Shown here: piece after piece, positions 46,571-56,623 of the stretch | Layout: every line of letters begins with the position of its first letter | Numbering within the stretch: the first letter of the stretch is position 1 | Source: Aeromonas popoffii | Lineage (GTDB): Bacteria > Pseudomonadota > Gammaproteobacteria > Enterobacterales > Aeromonadaceae | Assembly: GCF_000820025.1 (NCBI RefSeq) | Contig: NZ_CDBI01000014.1 | Coordinates: 62,001-126,000, forward strand | DNA length: 64,000 bases | Direction of reading: 5' to 3' | Made by a program: the position numbers and the translations under genes | Notes under the pieces: generated by a model | Told to the model about the DNA's origin: nothing | The model's input: the letters and a program-made list of their open reading frames with translations, nothing else | Databases searched by the model: none

Positions 46571-47272
46571 ATGAAAACGCTACATGTGAAACCCATGGTC
46601 AGGAAAAACGGACTCACCTTGATATTGTTGGGCATCATAGTAACCATTACTATGATTTTTATACTTTTTTTATTCCGTGAACAACCACTAATCCCCTTCA
46701 TCTCCGGCCTGTTGGCGGGTCTGCTGATGATATTTATCGGCTCATTGAAACTGGTTGAACCCCATTTCAGCCTCTCGCTCTGTCACGATTGTTTGCAATA
46801 TCACCATAAATACGGTGGTTGGATCCTGAAATGGAGAAATATTCAACGTATTGACCAACCACTCATTCATCTGGGCTGGGACCTGGTTGCCCTGCCCTAC
46901 ATAGGTTTGAAGATAAAAGATTACGACGATTTTTTGACATTGATCACACCCAGATTGGCAGTGCGCCTGCTGACAGAACAGAGGGCCGTGCTACTGCAAG
47001 CCCTGCGCAGTGAACGGCAAGATTGTGCCAGCGGCAGCTGCGGTGATGCCTTTCAGGGAGAAGGTCTGCTGGAGGAGAGCCACTTTCGCTCCCCATCTGG
47101 TCAGCGCTACGAGGGGGTCATCGCAATGCTGGCCAATCGCATGACCCGCTTGCGTGACCTGCTCGGTTACGATCTGCTGGTGCCGGACAACAGCCTGGAT
47201 CGGGACCCTGCCGAATTTGTCCGTCTGTTGCACCAATACCAGCGGGAGTCGAATCTAATCCAGATCAATTAA
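46571..47272 (+). CDS. Probable DUF2982 family membrane protein
   Basis: 233 residues with two adjacent transmembrane segments (about 15-35 and 40-60), then a soluble domain beginning PHFSLSLCHDCLQYHHKYGGWILKWRNIQRID. This pattern resembles the DUF2982 family of Vibrio and Aeromonas; assignment is tentative. No function is known. Cysteines at CHDC and SGSC are notable. Its start lies 136 bases from the divergent GGDEF-EAL gene. Confidence 0.6.
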   Translation: MKTLHVKPMVRKNGLTLILLGIIVTITMIFILFLFREQPLIPFISGLLAGLLMIFIGSLKLVEPHFSLSLCHDCLQYHHKYGGWILKWRNIQRIDQPLIHLGWDLVALPYIGLKIKDYDDFLTLITPRLAVRLLTEQRAVLLQALRSERQDCASGSCGDAFQGEGLLEESHFRSPSGQRYEGVIAMLANRMTRLRDLLGYDLLVPDNSLDRDPAEFVRLLHQYQRESNLIQIN

Positions 47273-47345
47273 ACGCCGGATTGCACTTGCCAAGGCGGGC
47301 GGCTCTTTTTAAGGTCACTCCCTTGTTACACCCAGAACACCGCTT

Positions 47346-48284
47346 ATGAAGTACATCGAAGAGTTTTATCTGTTCGTCAAGGTGGTGCAAGAGGGAGGTT
47401 TTTCCCATGCGGCTGCCGCACTGGGCATGCCTACTGGCACCATCAGTCGACGTATTTCTCAGCTGGAAGAGCAGCTCGGCTGCTCCTTGCTACACAGATC
47501 CACCCGCAAACTCCGCCTCACCGACGATGGGCTCAGATATTACGAGCGTTTGTGTACCCCGCTGGCCGAGATTGAGCAGGCTACCGGTGAAATTCAGGGC
47601 CGGGAAGCCGACATTAACGGGGTGATCCGCCTCGCCGCGCCCATCGCACTCTCCAACACCATACTGGTCGACATGCTGGCGGATTTTGGCCTGCACTACC
47701 CAGCGGTGCGGTTCGACATCACCCAGACCAATGATCATCAGCACCTGCTCCACAACGATCGGGATCTGGTGTTTTTCAACGGTGAACTGCCGCAATCCAT
47801 GACCAATGCCCAGTGTCTCGGTCACATCGAATACGGCCTGTTCGCCTCCAGGCTCTATCTGGAGAAGATGGGCACACCGACTCACCCGGCCCAGCTGGAG
47901 GAGCACTCCCTGATCTACTGCTGGCCCCATCAGCACTGGCAACTGACCGGCCGGGACGAGCAGACAGTGCAGATCAAGCGCACCGCCAAGCTCACCGTCA
48001 ACCAGACCCAGGCGGCAGTCAGGGCCGCCAGACGGCACCTGGGAATAGTCAACGCACCTCACCACTACGTCCACCCCTTCCTGCAGGATGAGCAACTGGT
48101 TGCCGTGCTGCCTGACTGGCAAACCGGCAATCGCCCCTTCTATATGTTGCGCTGTCAGCCTCAGTTCGCCCCACTACGTGTTAAGATGTTCGCTGAATTC
48201 GTTGAAAAATACTCAGCGCGCTACCGGAACCACCAATGGGACAACCAATTTTCACCGGCAACCAGTCTGTCCCGTTGCATCTGA
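47346..48284 (+). CDS. LysR-type transcriptional regulator
   Basis: 312 residues. HTH at 15-45 (GGFSHAAAALGMPTGTISRRISQLEEQLG) and an effector-binding domain starting near GVIRLAAPIAL, of the CrgA/YafC-like branch that often regulates oxidoreductases or transporters. No divergent target gene lies next to it: it points the same way as the genes on both sides. Target unknown. Confidence 0.85.
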   Translation: MKYIEEFYLFVKVVQEGGFSHAAAALGMPTGTISRRISQLEEQLGCSLLHRSTRKLRLTDDGLRYYERLCTPLAEIEQATGEIQGREADINGVIRLAAPIALSNTILVDMLADFGLHYPAVRFDITQTNDHQHLLHNDRDLVFFNGELPQSMTNAQCLGHIEYGLFASRLYLEKMGTPTHPAQLEEHSLIYCWPHQHWQLTGRDEQTVQIKRTAKLTVNQTQAAVRAARRHLGIVNAPHHYVHPFLQDEQLVAVLPDWQTGNRPFYMLRCQPQFAPLRVKMFAEFVEKYSARYRNHQWDNQFSPATSLSRCI

Positions 48285-48338
48285 CCGTCAGCGGGCCACA
48301 CTAATAACAATTCTCGTTGACCAGGCCAGCCTAACACT

Positions 48339-49367
48339 ATGAATGTATTGATATGTGATGACTCAGGATTCGCTCGTAAACAGCTGGCCCGCGCCCTTCC
48401 TGCCGACTGGGATGTGACGCTGCATTACGCTGCAAACGGGCTCGAAGGGGTGGAACAGGTGCTGATGGGGCATGGCGATCTGATCTTTCTGGATCTGACC
48501 ATGCCGGAGATGGACGGCTACGGGGTGCTGGAGACCCTGCAACAGGAAGGGCTGCGCAACAAGGTGTTCGTCGTCTCTGGCGACATCCAGCCCGAGGCAC
48601 ATCAAAGGGTCATGAGTCTTGGCGCCCTCGATTTCATCAAGAAACCGGCCGCCCCCGAAACCCTGAGTGCCCTGCTCAGGCAACACGGTTTGTGGCAACC
48701 CAATGGTGTTGCCGCTGCGCCTGCCTTGCTTGAAGGCCTGACGGCAGGTGGGCCTGATGCTGATATTGGCGTCAAGCTCACCCCCGAGATCCGCGACGTT
48801 TACCAGGAGCTCGCCAACATCTCGATGGGCCAGGCCGCCGACTTGCTTGCCCGCCTGCTCAACGCCTTTGTGGTGCTGCCCATTCCCAACGTCAACGTAC
48901 TGGAGGTCTCTGAGCTGCACATGGCCCTCTCGGCCGCCGCCGACTCGGATACCCTCTCCGCCGTCTGTCAGGGCTTCATCGGGGCGGGGATCGCCGGCGA
49001 AGCACTGATCCTGTTCCACGACTCCAGCTTCACGGATCTGGCCCGGCTGATGAACCACCAGGGGGCGCTGGATCGCAATGCCGAGCTGGAACTCTTGATG
49101 GACACAGCCAACGTGCTGATCGGCGCCTTCCTGCGCGGTTACGCCAGCCAGCTCGATACCCCTTTCAGCCAAGGTCACCCGGTGGTGCTCGGCCAGCACA
49201 GGTCCATCAAGGATCTCATTAACACCAACAAGAGCCGCTGGCGCCGCACCCTGGCCATCGAGATCAACTATCGGGTCCAGGATTACGCGGTGCAATGTGA
49301 CTTGCTGCTGCTGTTTACCGAAGATTCCATCGCCACCATGAACAATAAAATCATGCACATGCTCTAG
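48339..49367 (+). CDS. Response regulator with CheC-like phosphatase domain
   Basis: 342 residues. Receiver domain (D7-D8, phospho-site D52 in LDLTMPEMDG, lysine in FIKKPA) followed by a CheC/CheX-like domain (about 145-340). The CheC helices carry E157-x-x-N160 (ELANISMGQAADLL) and D255-x-x-N258 (DTANVLIGAFL); these acid/amide pairs form the CheY-P phosphatase sites in true CheC, with Asp replacing Glu in the second. It probably dephosphorylates a receiver. It is followed after 9 bases by a PAS gene. No che gene is adjacent. Confidence 0.85.
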   Translation: MNVLICDDSGFARKQLARALPADWDVTLHYAANGLEGVEQVLMGHGDLIFLDLTMPEMDGYGVLETLQQEGLRNKVFVVSGDIQPEAHQRVMSLGALDFIKKPAAPETLSALLRQHGLWQPNGVAAAPALLEGLTAGGPDADIGVKLTPEIRDVYQELANISMGQAADLLARLLNAFVVLPIPNVNVLEVSELHMALSAAADSDTLSAVCQGFIGAGIAGEALILFHDSSFTDLARLMNHQGALDRNAELELLMDTANVLIGAFLRGYASQLDTPFSQGHPVVLGQHRSIKDLINTNKSRWRRTLAIEINYRVQDYAVQCDLLLLFTEDSIATMNNKIMHML

Positions 49368-49376
49368 GGAGTGACC

Positions 49377-49808
49377 ATGGAAATTCGTGAATTTCATTGG
49401 CTGATGAACATAGTCCAGAATCTGGACGTGGGGCTGGTGGTGCTTGACAAGGCGTACCGGGTACAGGTGTGGAACGGCTTCATGGAAAGCCACAGCGGCA
49501 GGTTAGCCGGTGAGGTACGCGATGGCGTGCTGTTCGATCTCTTCCCCGATGTGGACAGGGCCTGGTTCGAGCGCAAGGCCAACATGGTGTTCAAGCTCAA
49601 CAATCGCGCCTTCAGCACCTGGGAGCAGAAACCCTATCTGCTGCGTTTCTCCAACTACCGCCCCATCACGGGCTCGGCCCCCCATATGTTCCAGAATCTG
49701 ACCCTGGTGCCCTTGGCCGACTTTGGTGGCCAGGTGACCCATATCGCCGTGATGATCTACGATGCCACCGACGAGGCCATGCTGATAAGTGGCCAGCGGC
49801 AAGCCTGA
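49377..49808 (+). CDS. Stand-alone PAS-domain protein
   Basis: 143 residues forming one PAS domain and nothing else: LMNIVQNLDVGLVVLDKAYRVQVWNGFMESHSG, LFPDVDRAWFERKA and a final strand HIAVMIYDATDE. No kinase, GGDEF or HTH output follows. The ATG at 49377 follows AGGGAG. It is surely co-transcribed with the REC-CheC gene, so it may be the sensory partner that binds or controls it. In related bacteria such PAS domains are often fused to GGDEF or kinase domains. Confidence 0.78.
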   Translation: MEIREFHWLMNIVQNLDVGLVVLDKAYRVQVWNGFMESHSGRLAGEVRDGVLFDLFPDVDRAWFERKANMVFKLNNRAFSTWEQKPYLLRFSNYRPITGSAPHMFQNLTLVPLADFGGQVTHIAVMIYDATDEAMLISGQRQA

Positions 49809-49825
49809 GCCAGCCGCAAACAACA

Positions 49826-49845
49826 CAGGGCGCCGCGGCGCCCTG
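49826..49845. terminator. GC hairpin between PAS gene and ltaE
   Basis: Arms CAGGGCGC and GCGCCCTG with a 4-base loop between convergent genes; no clear T run on either strand, so termination is uncertain. Confidence 0.5.
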
Positions 49846-49863
49846 GTTCATTCCATGAGATTG

Positions 49864-50970
<1,107 letters not shown>

Positions 50971-51672
50971 TTACCAGGGCAGCGGCTGCCCCTGCAGATC
51001 CACAAAGGCGCCGGATTGCGCCAACGATAAACCGGCGATCAGAGCCAGTAAACGGGGGGCGATCAATGCAGGATCCTGCAGGCTGGCGGGGGCCAGCTCA
51101 TGGAGAAAGGGCTGGTTCATGGGGGTGTCCATGGAGCCCGGGTGCACAGTGATCACCCCTGCTCCGGGGAAACGCTCCCGCCATTCGAGCGCCAGCGTCC
51201 TGGCCCCCATGTTGAGGGCCGCCTTGCTCATCCGGTAGCTGTAGCGGCAGCCCGTCTCATTGTCGGTCAGGCTACCGGCCAGATCGGAGAGAGAACAGAG
51301 CCACAAGCTGGCATCCGGGGTCATGCGGCGGCTCAGGCAGGCGCCGAGGGCCAGATGTGGCCAGGCATTGGCCAGCAGGCTGTCGCACAGCCACTTGGGA
51401 TTGACCTCCTCCACCCACAGCTCCGGCATGAAGTTGATGTCGTGCAACAGGCCTATGGTGTTGATCACCACGCTCGGCAGGGGGCTTGTGTCATAGAGGG
51501 TGAACAGCGCATCGAAAGAGAGTGGCTCCACATCCTGCAACGGGAAGTAGCAGGCCGGATCCAGCCCCTTGGGCAATTGCCTGCCGGCCAGCACCCACTC
51601 CTCGCCACGAGCCGACAGCTCCCTTGCCAGCGCCGTGCCCAATCCACCACTGCCCAAGATCAGATAGCCCAT
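50971..51672 (-). CDS. Short-chain dehydrogenase/reductase (SDR)
   Basis: 233 residues. N-terminal Rossmann motif GSGGLGTALARELSARG (a variant of TGxxxGxG), an NTIG core near residue 70, a catalytic serine in LCSLSD and YRMSK as the YxxxK motif, then VHPGSMDTPM. This layout fits the C-factor/YgfF-like atypical SDRs. Substrate unknown. Confidence 0.85.
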   Translation of the reverse strand: MGYLILGSGGLGTALARELSARGEEWVLAGRQLPKGLDPACYFPLQDVEPLSFDALFTLYDTSPLPSVVINTIGLLHDINFMPELWVEEVNPKWLCDSLLANAWPHLALGACLSRRMTPDASLWLCSLSDLAGSLTDNETGCRYSYRMSKAALNMGARTLALEWRERFPGAGVITVHPGSMDTPMNQPFLHELAPASLQDPALIAPRLLALIAGLSLAQSGAFVDLQGQPLPW

Positions 51673-51762
51673 CGCCCTCTCCCCGGATCTGCCGTCTGTT
51701 TAGAGGTTATCAGAATAATAACCGGCTGCCGCCAAGAGTTGATTGGCTATGCCCATCCGGGT

Positions 51763-52170
51763 TTATGCCTCATTGAGGTGCTTGCCAAATTCGCGCGCCA
51801 ACGCCAGATCCAGGAAGCCGTCGGCCCTCTTGTGGCTGCGCAAGAACTGGTAGTAGGCGAGCAGGGTCACCAGTTGCCTTTCATCAGGCAGGGATTGCTC
51901 CGGCTGCAACTCCTGCAGCAGGGTACCTGCGGCGGCCAGCGCCTCCCGATCCACCACTTCTGCCTGTCGGTAAAGATAACCACAACCGGTGGCAAGCCAC
52001 TCCAGCGAGCAGTTGGCCCCCATGGCGATCTGGTTTGCTTTGCCAAGGCCAGGCTCTGCCCCCTTCAGATATTTGCGGATCAGGGCTTCACTCAAACCGA
52101 CTTTACGCGCAAACGCGCTGATGCTGCCCACCCCGATCAGACTCCGCAACCGCTCGGCAAATCCTTCCAT
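51763..52170 (-). CDS. HTH (XRE/phage-repressor-like) protein
   Basis: 135 residues from the ATG at 52170. The N-terminal part (FAERLRSLIGVGSISAFARKVGLSEALIRKYLKGAEPGLGKANQIA) resembles phage CI/XRE repressor HTH domains, then SLEWLATGCGYLY, a phrase seen in CI-type N-terminal domains. The C-terminal half shows no protease domain and is helical. The frame extends to 52275, but the extension is shadow sequence across the gap to the divergent ydhF-like gene. No other phage gene is nearby. Confidence 0.75.
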   Translation of the reverse strand: MEGFAERLRSLIGVGSISAFARKVGLSEALIRKYLKGAEPGLGKANQIAMGANCSLEWLATGCGYLYRQAEVVDREALAAAGTLLQELQPEQSLPDERQLVTLLAYYQFLRSHKRADGFLDLALAREFGKHLNEA

Positions 52171-52277
52171 ATGTCTCCTGTCAGAACCAAAGTTCGAGTG
52201 AACAAAAAACGCATTATTGCCTTGCCAGGCAGAAGAGACCAAGATGCTGGCAGCATTAATTTCCCAAGGAGTCACTC

Positions 52278-53177
52278 ATGTCTGTATCTCGCGTTGCCCT
52301 GCACGAGCAGGGCCCGATCTTCTCCCGCCTCATCATGGGCTACTGGCGTCTGATGGAGTGGCAACTCTCCCCGGCAGCGCTGCTCGATCTGATGAAGTAC
52401 CACCTGGACCTGGGAGTGACCACCCTGGATCACGCCGACATCTACGGCGGTTACCAGTGCGAGGAGGCGTTCGGCAAGGCCCTGCGCCTTGAGCCCTCCC
52501 TGCGCGCCCGAATGGAAATCGTCAGCAAATGCGGCATCGCCCTCACCGCCAAGCCGGAACATGCGCTCAACCACTACAACACCGGCAAGGCGCACATCAT
52601 CGCCAGTGCCGAAAACTCCCTGCGCAAGCTCGGCACCGACTATCTGGACCTACTGCTGATCCACCGCCCCGATCCCCTGATGGATGCCGACGAGGTGGCC
52701 GATGCCTTCATCAGCCTGAAACAGGCGGGCAAAGTGAAACATCTGGGGGTATCCAACTTCACCCCTCGCCAGTTCGAGCTGCTGCAGTCACGCCTGCCCT
52801 TCCCGCTGGTCACCAACCAGCTGGAGATCTCGCCGCTGAACCAGAGCACCACCCTGGATGGCACCCTGGATCAATGCCAGCAACTGCGCATCAAGCCCAT
52901 GGCCTGGTCCTGCCTCGGTGGCGGACGCCTGTTCAACGGCCAGGAGTATGCGCCGCTACGCGCCGAGCTCGAGCAGATCCGCCATGAAGTGGGCGCTCAG
53001 CACATAGAGCAGCTGGTCTACGCCTGGGTGATGATGTTGCCAAGCCAGCCGTTGCCGCTGATAGGCTCAGGCAAGCGGGAGCGGATCGCCGCCGCCGTGG
53101 CCGCCGAGTCCATCGTGCTCAACCGCCAGCAGTGGTTCCGCATTCGCAAGGCGGCGCTCGGGTATGACGTGCCCTGA
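52278..53177 (+). CDS. Aldo/keto reductase, YdhF-like
   Basis: 299 residues, TIM-barrel oxidoreductase using NADPH. The tetrad is visible: D in TTLDHADIYGGY, Y56, a lysine in VSKCGI and H in LLIHRPDP. GKVKHLGVSNFTPRQFELL and LIGSGKRERI for cofactor binding follow. Similar to E. coli YdhF; natural substrate unknown. AAGGAG precedes the ATG. Divergent from the HTH gene, which could be its regulator. Confidence 0.88.
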   Translation: MSVSRVALHEQGPIFSRLIMGYWRLMEWQLSPAALLDLMKYHLDLGVTTLDHADIYGGYQCEEAFGKALRLEPSLRARMEIVSKCGIALTAKPEHALNHYNTGKAHIIASAENSLRKLGTDYLDLLLIHRPDPLMDADEVADAFISLKQAGKVKHLGVSNFTPRQFELLQSRLPFPLVTNQLEISPLNQSTTLDGTLDQCQQLRIKPMAWSCLGGGRLFNGQEYAPLRAELEQIRHEVGAQHIEQLVYAWVMMLPSQPLPLIGSGKRERIAAAVAAESIVLNRQQWFRIRKAALGYDVP

Positions 53178-53205
53178 CCCTGTATGGCAGTGGCATAACG
53201 CACCA

Positions 53206-53237
53206 ACAAAAACGGCATGGGGGATACCCATGCCGTT
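53206..53237 (-). terminator. Terminator of the RRM gene
   Basis: Perfect 11-base arms AACGGCATGGG and CCCATGCCGTT with a 5-base loop; the minus strand continues TTTGTT. Shared with the convergent aldo/keto reductase gene. Confidence 0.85.
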
Positions 53238-53255
53238 CTGCATTATCAAGGCAAC

Positions 53256-53534
53256 TCAACGATGACGCTGGGGGCGACCACGTGGTGCATCTGTCTTCGG
53301 TTTGGCTTGGTTGACTGTGATGGTGCGGCCACCGATTTCGGTGCCATGTAAACCGGCGATAGCCTTCTCAGCATCGCCATTGACAGGCATTTCAATAAAG
53401 CCAAACCCCTTGGACTGACCGGTATCACGATCGATGATGATATCGACCTTTTCTACCTGCCCAAATTGGCTGAACACGGTTGTCAGTTCGTCGGCCGTCA
53501 TCCGGTACGACAGATTACCTACGTAAATCTTCAT
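53256..53534 (-). CDS. RNA-recognition-motif (RRM) protein
   Basis: 92 residues forming one RRM. RNP2 is IYVGNL at 3-8 and RNP1 KGFGFIEM near 42; a short basic, proline-containing tail ends GRPQRHR. Such small RRM proteins are found in Vibrio, Shewanella and cyanobacteria, often cold- or stress-related. The ATG at 53534 gives the common MKIYVGNLSY start; another lies 9 bases earlier. Confidence 0.88.
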   Translation of the reverse strand: MKIYVGNLSYRMTADELTTVFSQFGQVEKVDIIIDRDTGQSKGFGFIEMPVNGDAEKAIAGLHGTEIGGRTITVNQAKPKTDAPRGRPQRHR

Positions 53535-53752
53535 GCCATCCACTCTCGATTCAAGGTGCCTTCTCTATCCAATCACCAACACAGAAGTAAGGGCACACCC
53601 TCCATGCCGGACCTGCCAGGGCATCATGCCGAGGCACTCCCCATTTTGTTCACTCAAGCCATTGATCTCTTGGGTGAACAGAACAGGCAAGATCAATTCG
53701 AGTCACTGGCAGTATCTGAGCTTTGAGGCGGATTGTCGAGAAAATAGTCAGC

Positions 53753-54295
53753 TCACATGGGAAGCAGCGCCTTGAGCATCTCCTTGAGTGCGCGGCGACC
53801 ATGCCAGGCCCGTTTAAAGCCAAAGCGATAAATGCCGGGTGCGACTTCGTGGGTGCCCTCACGACCTAGCCCCATCAGTTTGGTCGCCGCCGCAAGCTGC
53901 TCACCATCGAGCCGAAGATCCAGGCTGAACGCCAGCCACTGGCCGTCGTGGCCCACCGTGCGATCCCGCTCAATGCCGACCAGAGCCGCTCTTGGCAGAG
54001 CCAGTGCCCTGTCATCGCTGCCATTGAGCAGGTAGAGGCGCTCATCGTCCCAGGCAAGTTCGGCCAGTCGCCAGCGCTGCCAGTTGCGAGGCAACACCAT
54101 CATCAACAGCACTATGCCGCCAAACACCACCCCCACCCAGGGCAGCAGCCCCATCGCCGGATAGCCCAGGCCGACGGCGGCCAGCACAGTCACCAGACTC
54201 GCCAGCAGCAAGATCCCCATCACAGGATAAAAACGTCGGGCGGGAGGCATCAGGCAACAGAGCCCCGCCTTATCCACCAGCTCACTCACCTTCAT
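53753..54295 (-). CDS. Hypothetical membrane protein
   Basis: 180 residues from an ATG preceded by AAGGAGAACGAG. Two neighbouring transmembrane segments (about 25-48 and 50-70) are followed by a soluble, PH-like beta-rich region ([33 protein letters not shown]) and a basic C-terminus. Family not recognised. An isolated gene between the RRM gene and mepA. Confidence 0.65.
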   Translation of the reverse strand: MKVSELVDKAGLCCLMPPARRFYPVMGILLLASLVTVLAAVGLGYPAMGLLPWVGVVFGGIVLLMMVLPRNWQRWRLAELAWDDERLYLLNGSDDRALALPRAALVGIERDRTVGHDGQWLAFSLDLRLDGEQLAAATKLMGLGREGTHEVAPGIYRFGFKRAWHGRRALKEMLKALLPM

Positions 54296-54462
54296 CTCGT
54301 TCTCCTTATGTTCTCGTGCGCTCACCTAGATGTGTCGCGCATTGTGCGGGAGCCGGACGCCAAGATGCAACCCGACCGGCAAGTCGGGTGACGACCTCGC
54401 CAGACTCTTGATATGATTGGGGTTATCTGAGCCCACCTCTTAGCGTAATTGTCGGGAGTCTC

Positions 54463-55227
54463 ATGCTTGCTACCACCCTGCTGTTCATGGCCAGTGCCCT
54501 GCATGCCGGTGCCCGCCCAATCGCCCCTGAAGCCATTGGCGGCTATTCGGCCGGCTGCCTCAAACATAGCATGGCCCTCCCGCTGACAGGGCCCGGCTAT
54601 CAGGTGATCCGCAGCAAACGACTGCGCTACTACGGTCACCCCGACCTTATTCATTATCTCACGACCCTGGCAAACCAGACCCGGATGGCCGGCATGCCGG
54701 ATCTCTATATCGCCGATCTGGCCATGGCCCACGGCGGCCCCTTCAGCTCGGGCCATCGCAGCCACCAGACCGGGCTCGATGCCGACATCTGGTTCCGGAT
54801 GGCCAACCAGCCCATCAGCAAATGGGAACAAGATGCCCCCAAGGAGTGGGCGCTGATCGACGAGCCCAGTTACCGGGTCTTGCCGGGACGTTTCGGTCCC
54901 CAGCAACTGGAACTGCTGCGCCTGGCGGCCAGCAAGCCCGAGGTTGCCCGCATCTTTATCAATCCGGTGCTCAAGGGCGAGGTGTGCAAGCGGGCCGCTG
55001 ATGAACCCTGGGTCGCCAAGCTACGTCCCTGGGTCGGCCACTTCAGCCACTTCCATGTGCGGCTGCACTGTCCGGCTGGCAGTCCGGATTGCCAACCCCA
55101 AGCCCCGATCCCGCCCGGCAATGGCTGCGACGCCGAGCTGGCCTCCTGGCTCAAGGACAAGCCGCAATTACCCAAGGTCTCGATGACGTACAGCAAACCC
55201 AGGCTGCCCGCCCGTTGTGGCAGTTGA
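54463..55227 (+). CDS. mepA: Penicillin-insensitive murein endopeptidase
   Basis: Periplasmic zinc LAS peptidase that cuts D-Ala-meso-DAP crosslinks, 254 residues. A signal peptide (MLATTLLFMASALHAGA) is followed by LPLTGPGYQVIRSKR, the zinc motif GHRSHQTGLDADIW and the second histidine pair HFSHFHVRLHCP. Cysteines near the C-terminus are conserved. AATTGTCGGGAG lies before the ATG. Confidence 0.94.
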   Translation: MLATTLLFMASALHAGARPIAPEAIGGYSAGCLKHSMALPLTGPGYQVIRSKRLRYYGHPDLIHYLTTLANQTRMAGMPDLYIADLAMAHGGPFSSGHRSHQTGLDADIWFRMANQPISKWEQDAPKEWALIDEPSYRVLPGRFGPQQLELLRLAASKPEVARIFINPVLKGEVCKRAADEPWVAKLRPWVGHFSHFHVRLHCPAGSPDCQPQAPIPPGNGCDAELASWLKDKPQLPKVSMTYSKPRLPARCGS

Positions 55228-55284
55228 CCACAAGCTGTTATGGTGCACCTATATCCGCTAGAAATTTCAATGGAGAACAACAAG

Positions 55285-55875
55285 ATGGCCACTTCACTCT
55301 GGCGCCGGACAACGCAGAGCCTGTTGACCCTGACCCTGCTGCTGGGACTGACGGGTTGCGGCATGAACAACATTCCGACCCTGGATGAACAGGTCAAGGC
55401 GAGCTGGGGCCAGGTTGAGAACCAGTACCAGCGCCGGGCCGATCTCATTCCCAATCTGGTGGCCACCGTCAAGGGCTACGCCAGCCACGAGCAGGAGACC
55501 CTGAAAGCGGTCACCGACGCCCGGGCCCGGGTCGGCAGCGTGCAGGTGAGCGATCCTGCCCAGCTCAAGGCGTTTGAAGCGGCCCAGAACCAGCTCTCCA
55601 GCGCCCTCGCCCGGCTGATGGTGGTGGTCGAACGCTATCCGGACCTGAAGGCTGATCAGCAGTTCCTCACCCTGCAGGCACAGCTGGAAGGCACCGAGAA
55701 CCGTATCTCGGTGGCCCGTCGCGACTACATAGAGGCGGTGCGCCAGTTCAATACCGAGATCCGTACCTTCCCCGGCGTCATCTGGTCCAAGTTGCTCTAT
55801 TCGGATCTGGAGGCCAAACCGAGTTTCAGTGCCAAGCCAGGTGCCGATGAGGCGCCCAAGGTCAGCTTCCAATGA
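55285..55875 (+). CDS. lemA: LemA family lipoprotein
   Basis: 196 residues. Lipobox LTGCG near residue 26 predicts a lipid-anchored protein; then the LemA signature NIPTLDEQVKASWGQVENQYQRRADLIPNLVATVKGYA and FEAAQNQLSSALARLMVVVERYPDLKADQQF. The ATG at 55285 is preceded by TGGAG at good distance; an ATG at 55270 is also in frame. It overlaps the next gene by 4 bases, forming a lemA-TPM operon found in many bacteria; biochemical role unknown. Confidence 0.92.
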   Translation: MATSLWRRTTQSLLTLTLLLGLTGCGMNNIPTLDEQVKASWGQVENQYQRRADLIPNLVATVKGYASHEQETLKAVTDARARVGSVQVSDPAQLKAFEAAQNQLSSALARLMVVVERYPDLKADQQFLTLQAQLEGTENRISVARRDYIEAVRQFNTEIRTFPGVIWSKLLYSDLEAKPSFSAKPGADEAPKVSFQ

Positions 55876-56594
55876 GCAGGCTTGCCCGCTGGCTGTTGCC
55901 CTGTCTGCTGCTGTGGATGGCGGCGCTGCAAGCCGCCCCCACCTTTCCAGCCCTCAGCGGCCGGGTAGTGGATGAGGCAAACCTGATGTCCCGTAAGCAA
56001 GCCCATCAGCTGACCCAGCAACTGGCCGCATTTGAAAGGCGCAGCGGCATCCAGCTGGTGGTGGTCTCAATCGATACATTGGATGGTGGAACCATAGAGG
56101 AGTATGGCTACCAGCTCGGTCGCCACTGGGGCATTGGTCAGAAAGGCAAAAACAACGGCGTCCTGCTGCTGATCGCACAGGATGAGCGCAAGGTGCGCAT
56201 CGAAGTGGGTTATGGGCTGGAAGGTGCCCTGCCCGACGCCATTGCGGCCAACATCATCCAGGCCCGGATACTGCCCGCCTTCAAGCGTGGCAACATGGCC
56301 GCCGGTGTGGTCGCAGGCAGCAGGGGCATCATGCAGGCGCTGGCGGGTGAGTACACGCCGGTGGACACTCCCAAACAAAAGGAGAGGCTGGGCGGTCCCT
56401 GGCTGTTCATCCTGATGGTGATTGTGATGCTAGTGCTGCATAACCTGCGCGGCGGTGGCGGTGGCCGACGCCGCGCGGCTTTGCTGACAGGAGGCTTCGG
56501 TGCCGGCAGCTTCGGCAGCCGGGGCGGCGGCGGTGGCGGTTTCAGTGGGGGCGGCGGCAGTTTTGGCGGCGGCGGAGCCTCCGGTGGTTGGTAA
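55872..56594 (+). CDS. TPM-domain membrane protein (YgcG-like)
   Basis: 240 residues. Signal peptide (about 1-21), periplasmic TPM domain (about 28-160) with LSGRVVDEANLMSR, VVSIDTLDGGTIEEYGYQLGRHWGIG and IEVGYGLEGALPDAIA, a transmembrane helix (about 177-193), then an RRR and a low-complexity glycine/serine/phenylalanine tail ending GGGASGGW. The glycine tail is usual for this family. Couples to lemA by a 4-base overlap. Confidence 0.9.
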   Translation: MSRLARWLLPCLLLWMAALQAAPTFPALSGRVVDEANLMSRKQAHQLTQQLAAFERRSGIQLVVVSIDTLDGGTIEEYGYQLGRHWGIGQKGKNNGVLLLIAQDERKVRIEVGYGLEGALPDAIAANIIQARILPAFKRGNMAAGVVAGSRGIMQALAGEYTPVDTPKQKERLGGPWLFILMVIVMLVLHNLRGGGGGRRRAALLTGGFGAGSFGSRGGGGGGFSGGGGSFGGGGASGGW

Positions 56595-56623
56595 CAGGAA
56601 TACAGGCATGAAGAGACGACACT

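Noticed and set aside
56440-56594. GGC-type repeats at the end of the TPM gene
   Set aside because: They encode the glycine-rich tail usual for this family, not a DNA repeat element.
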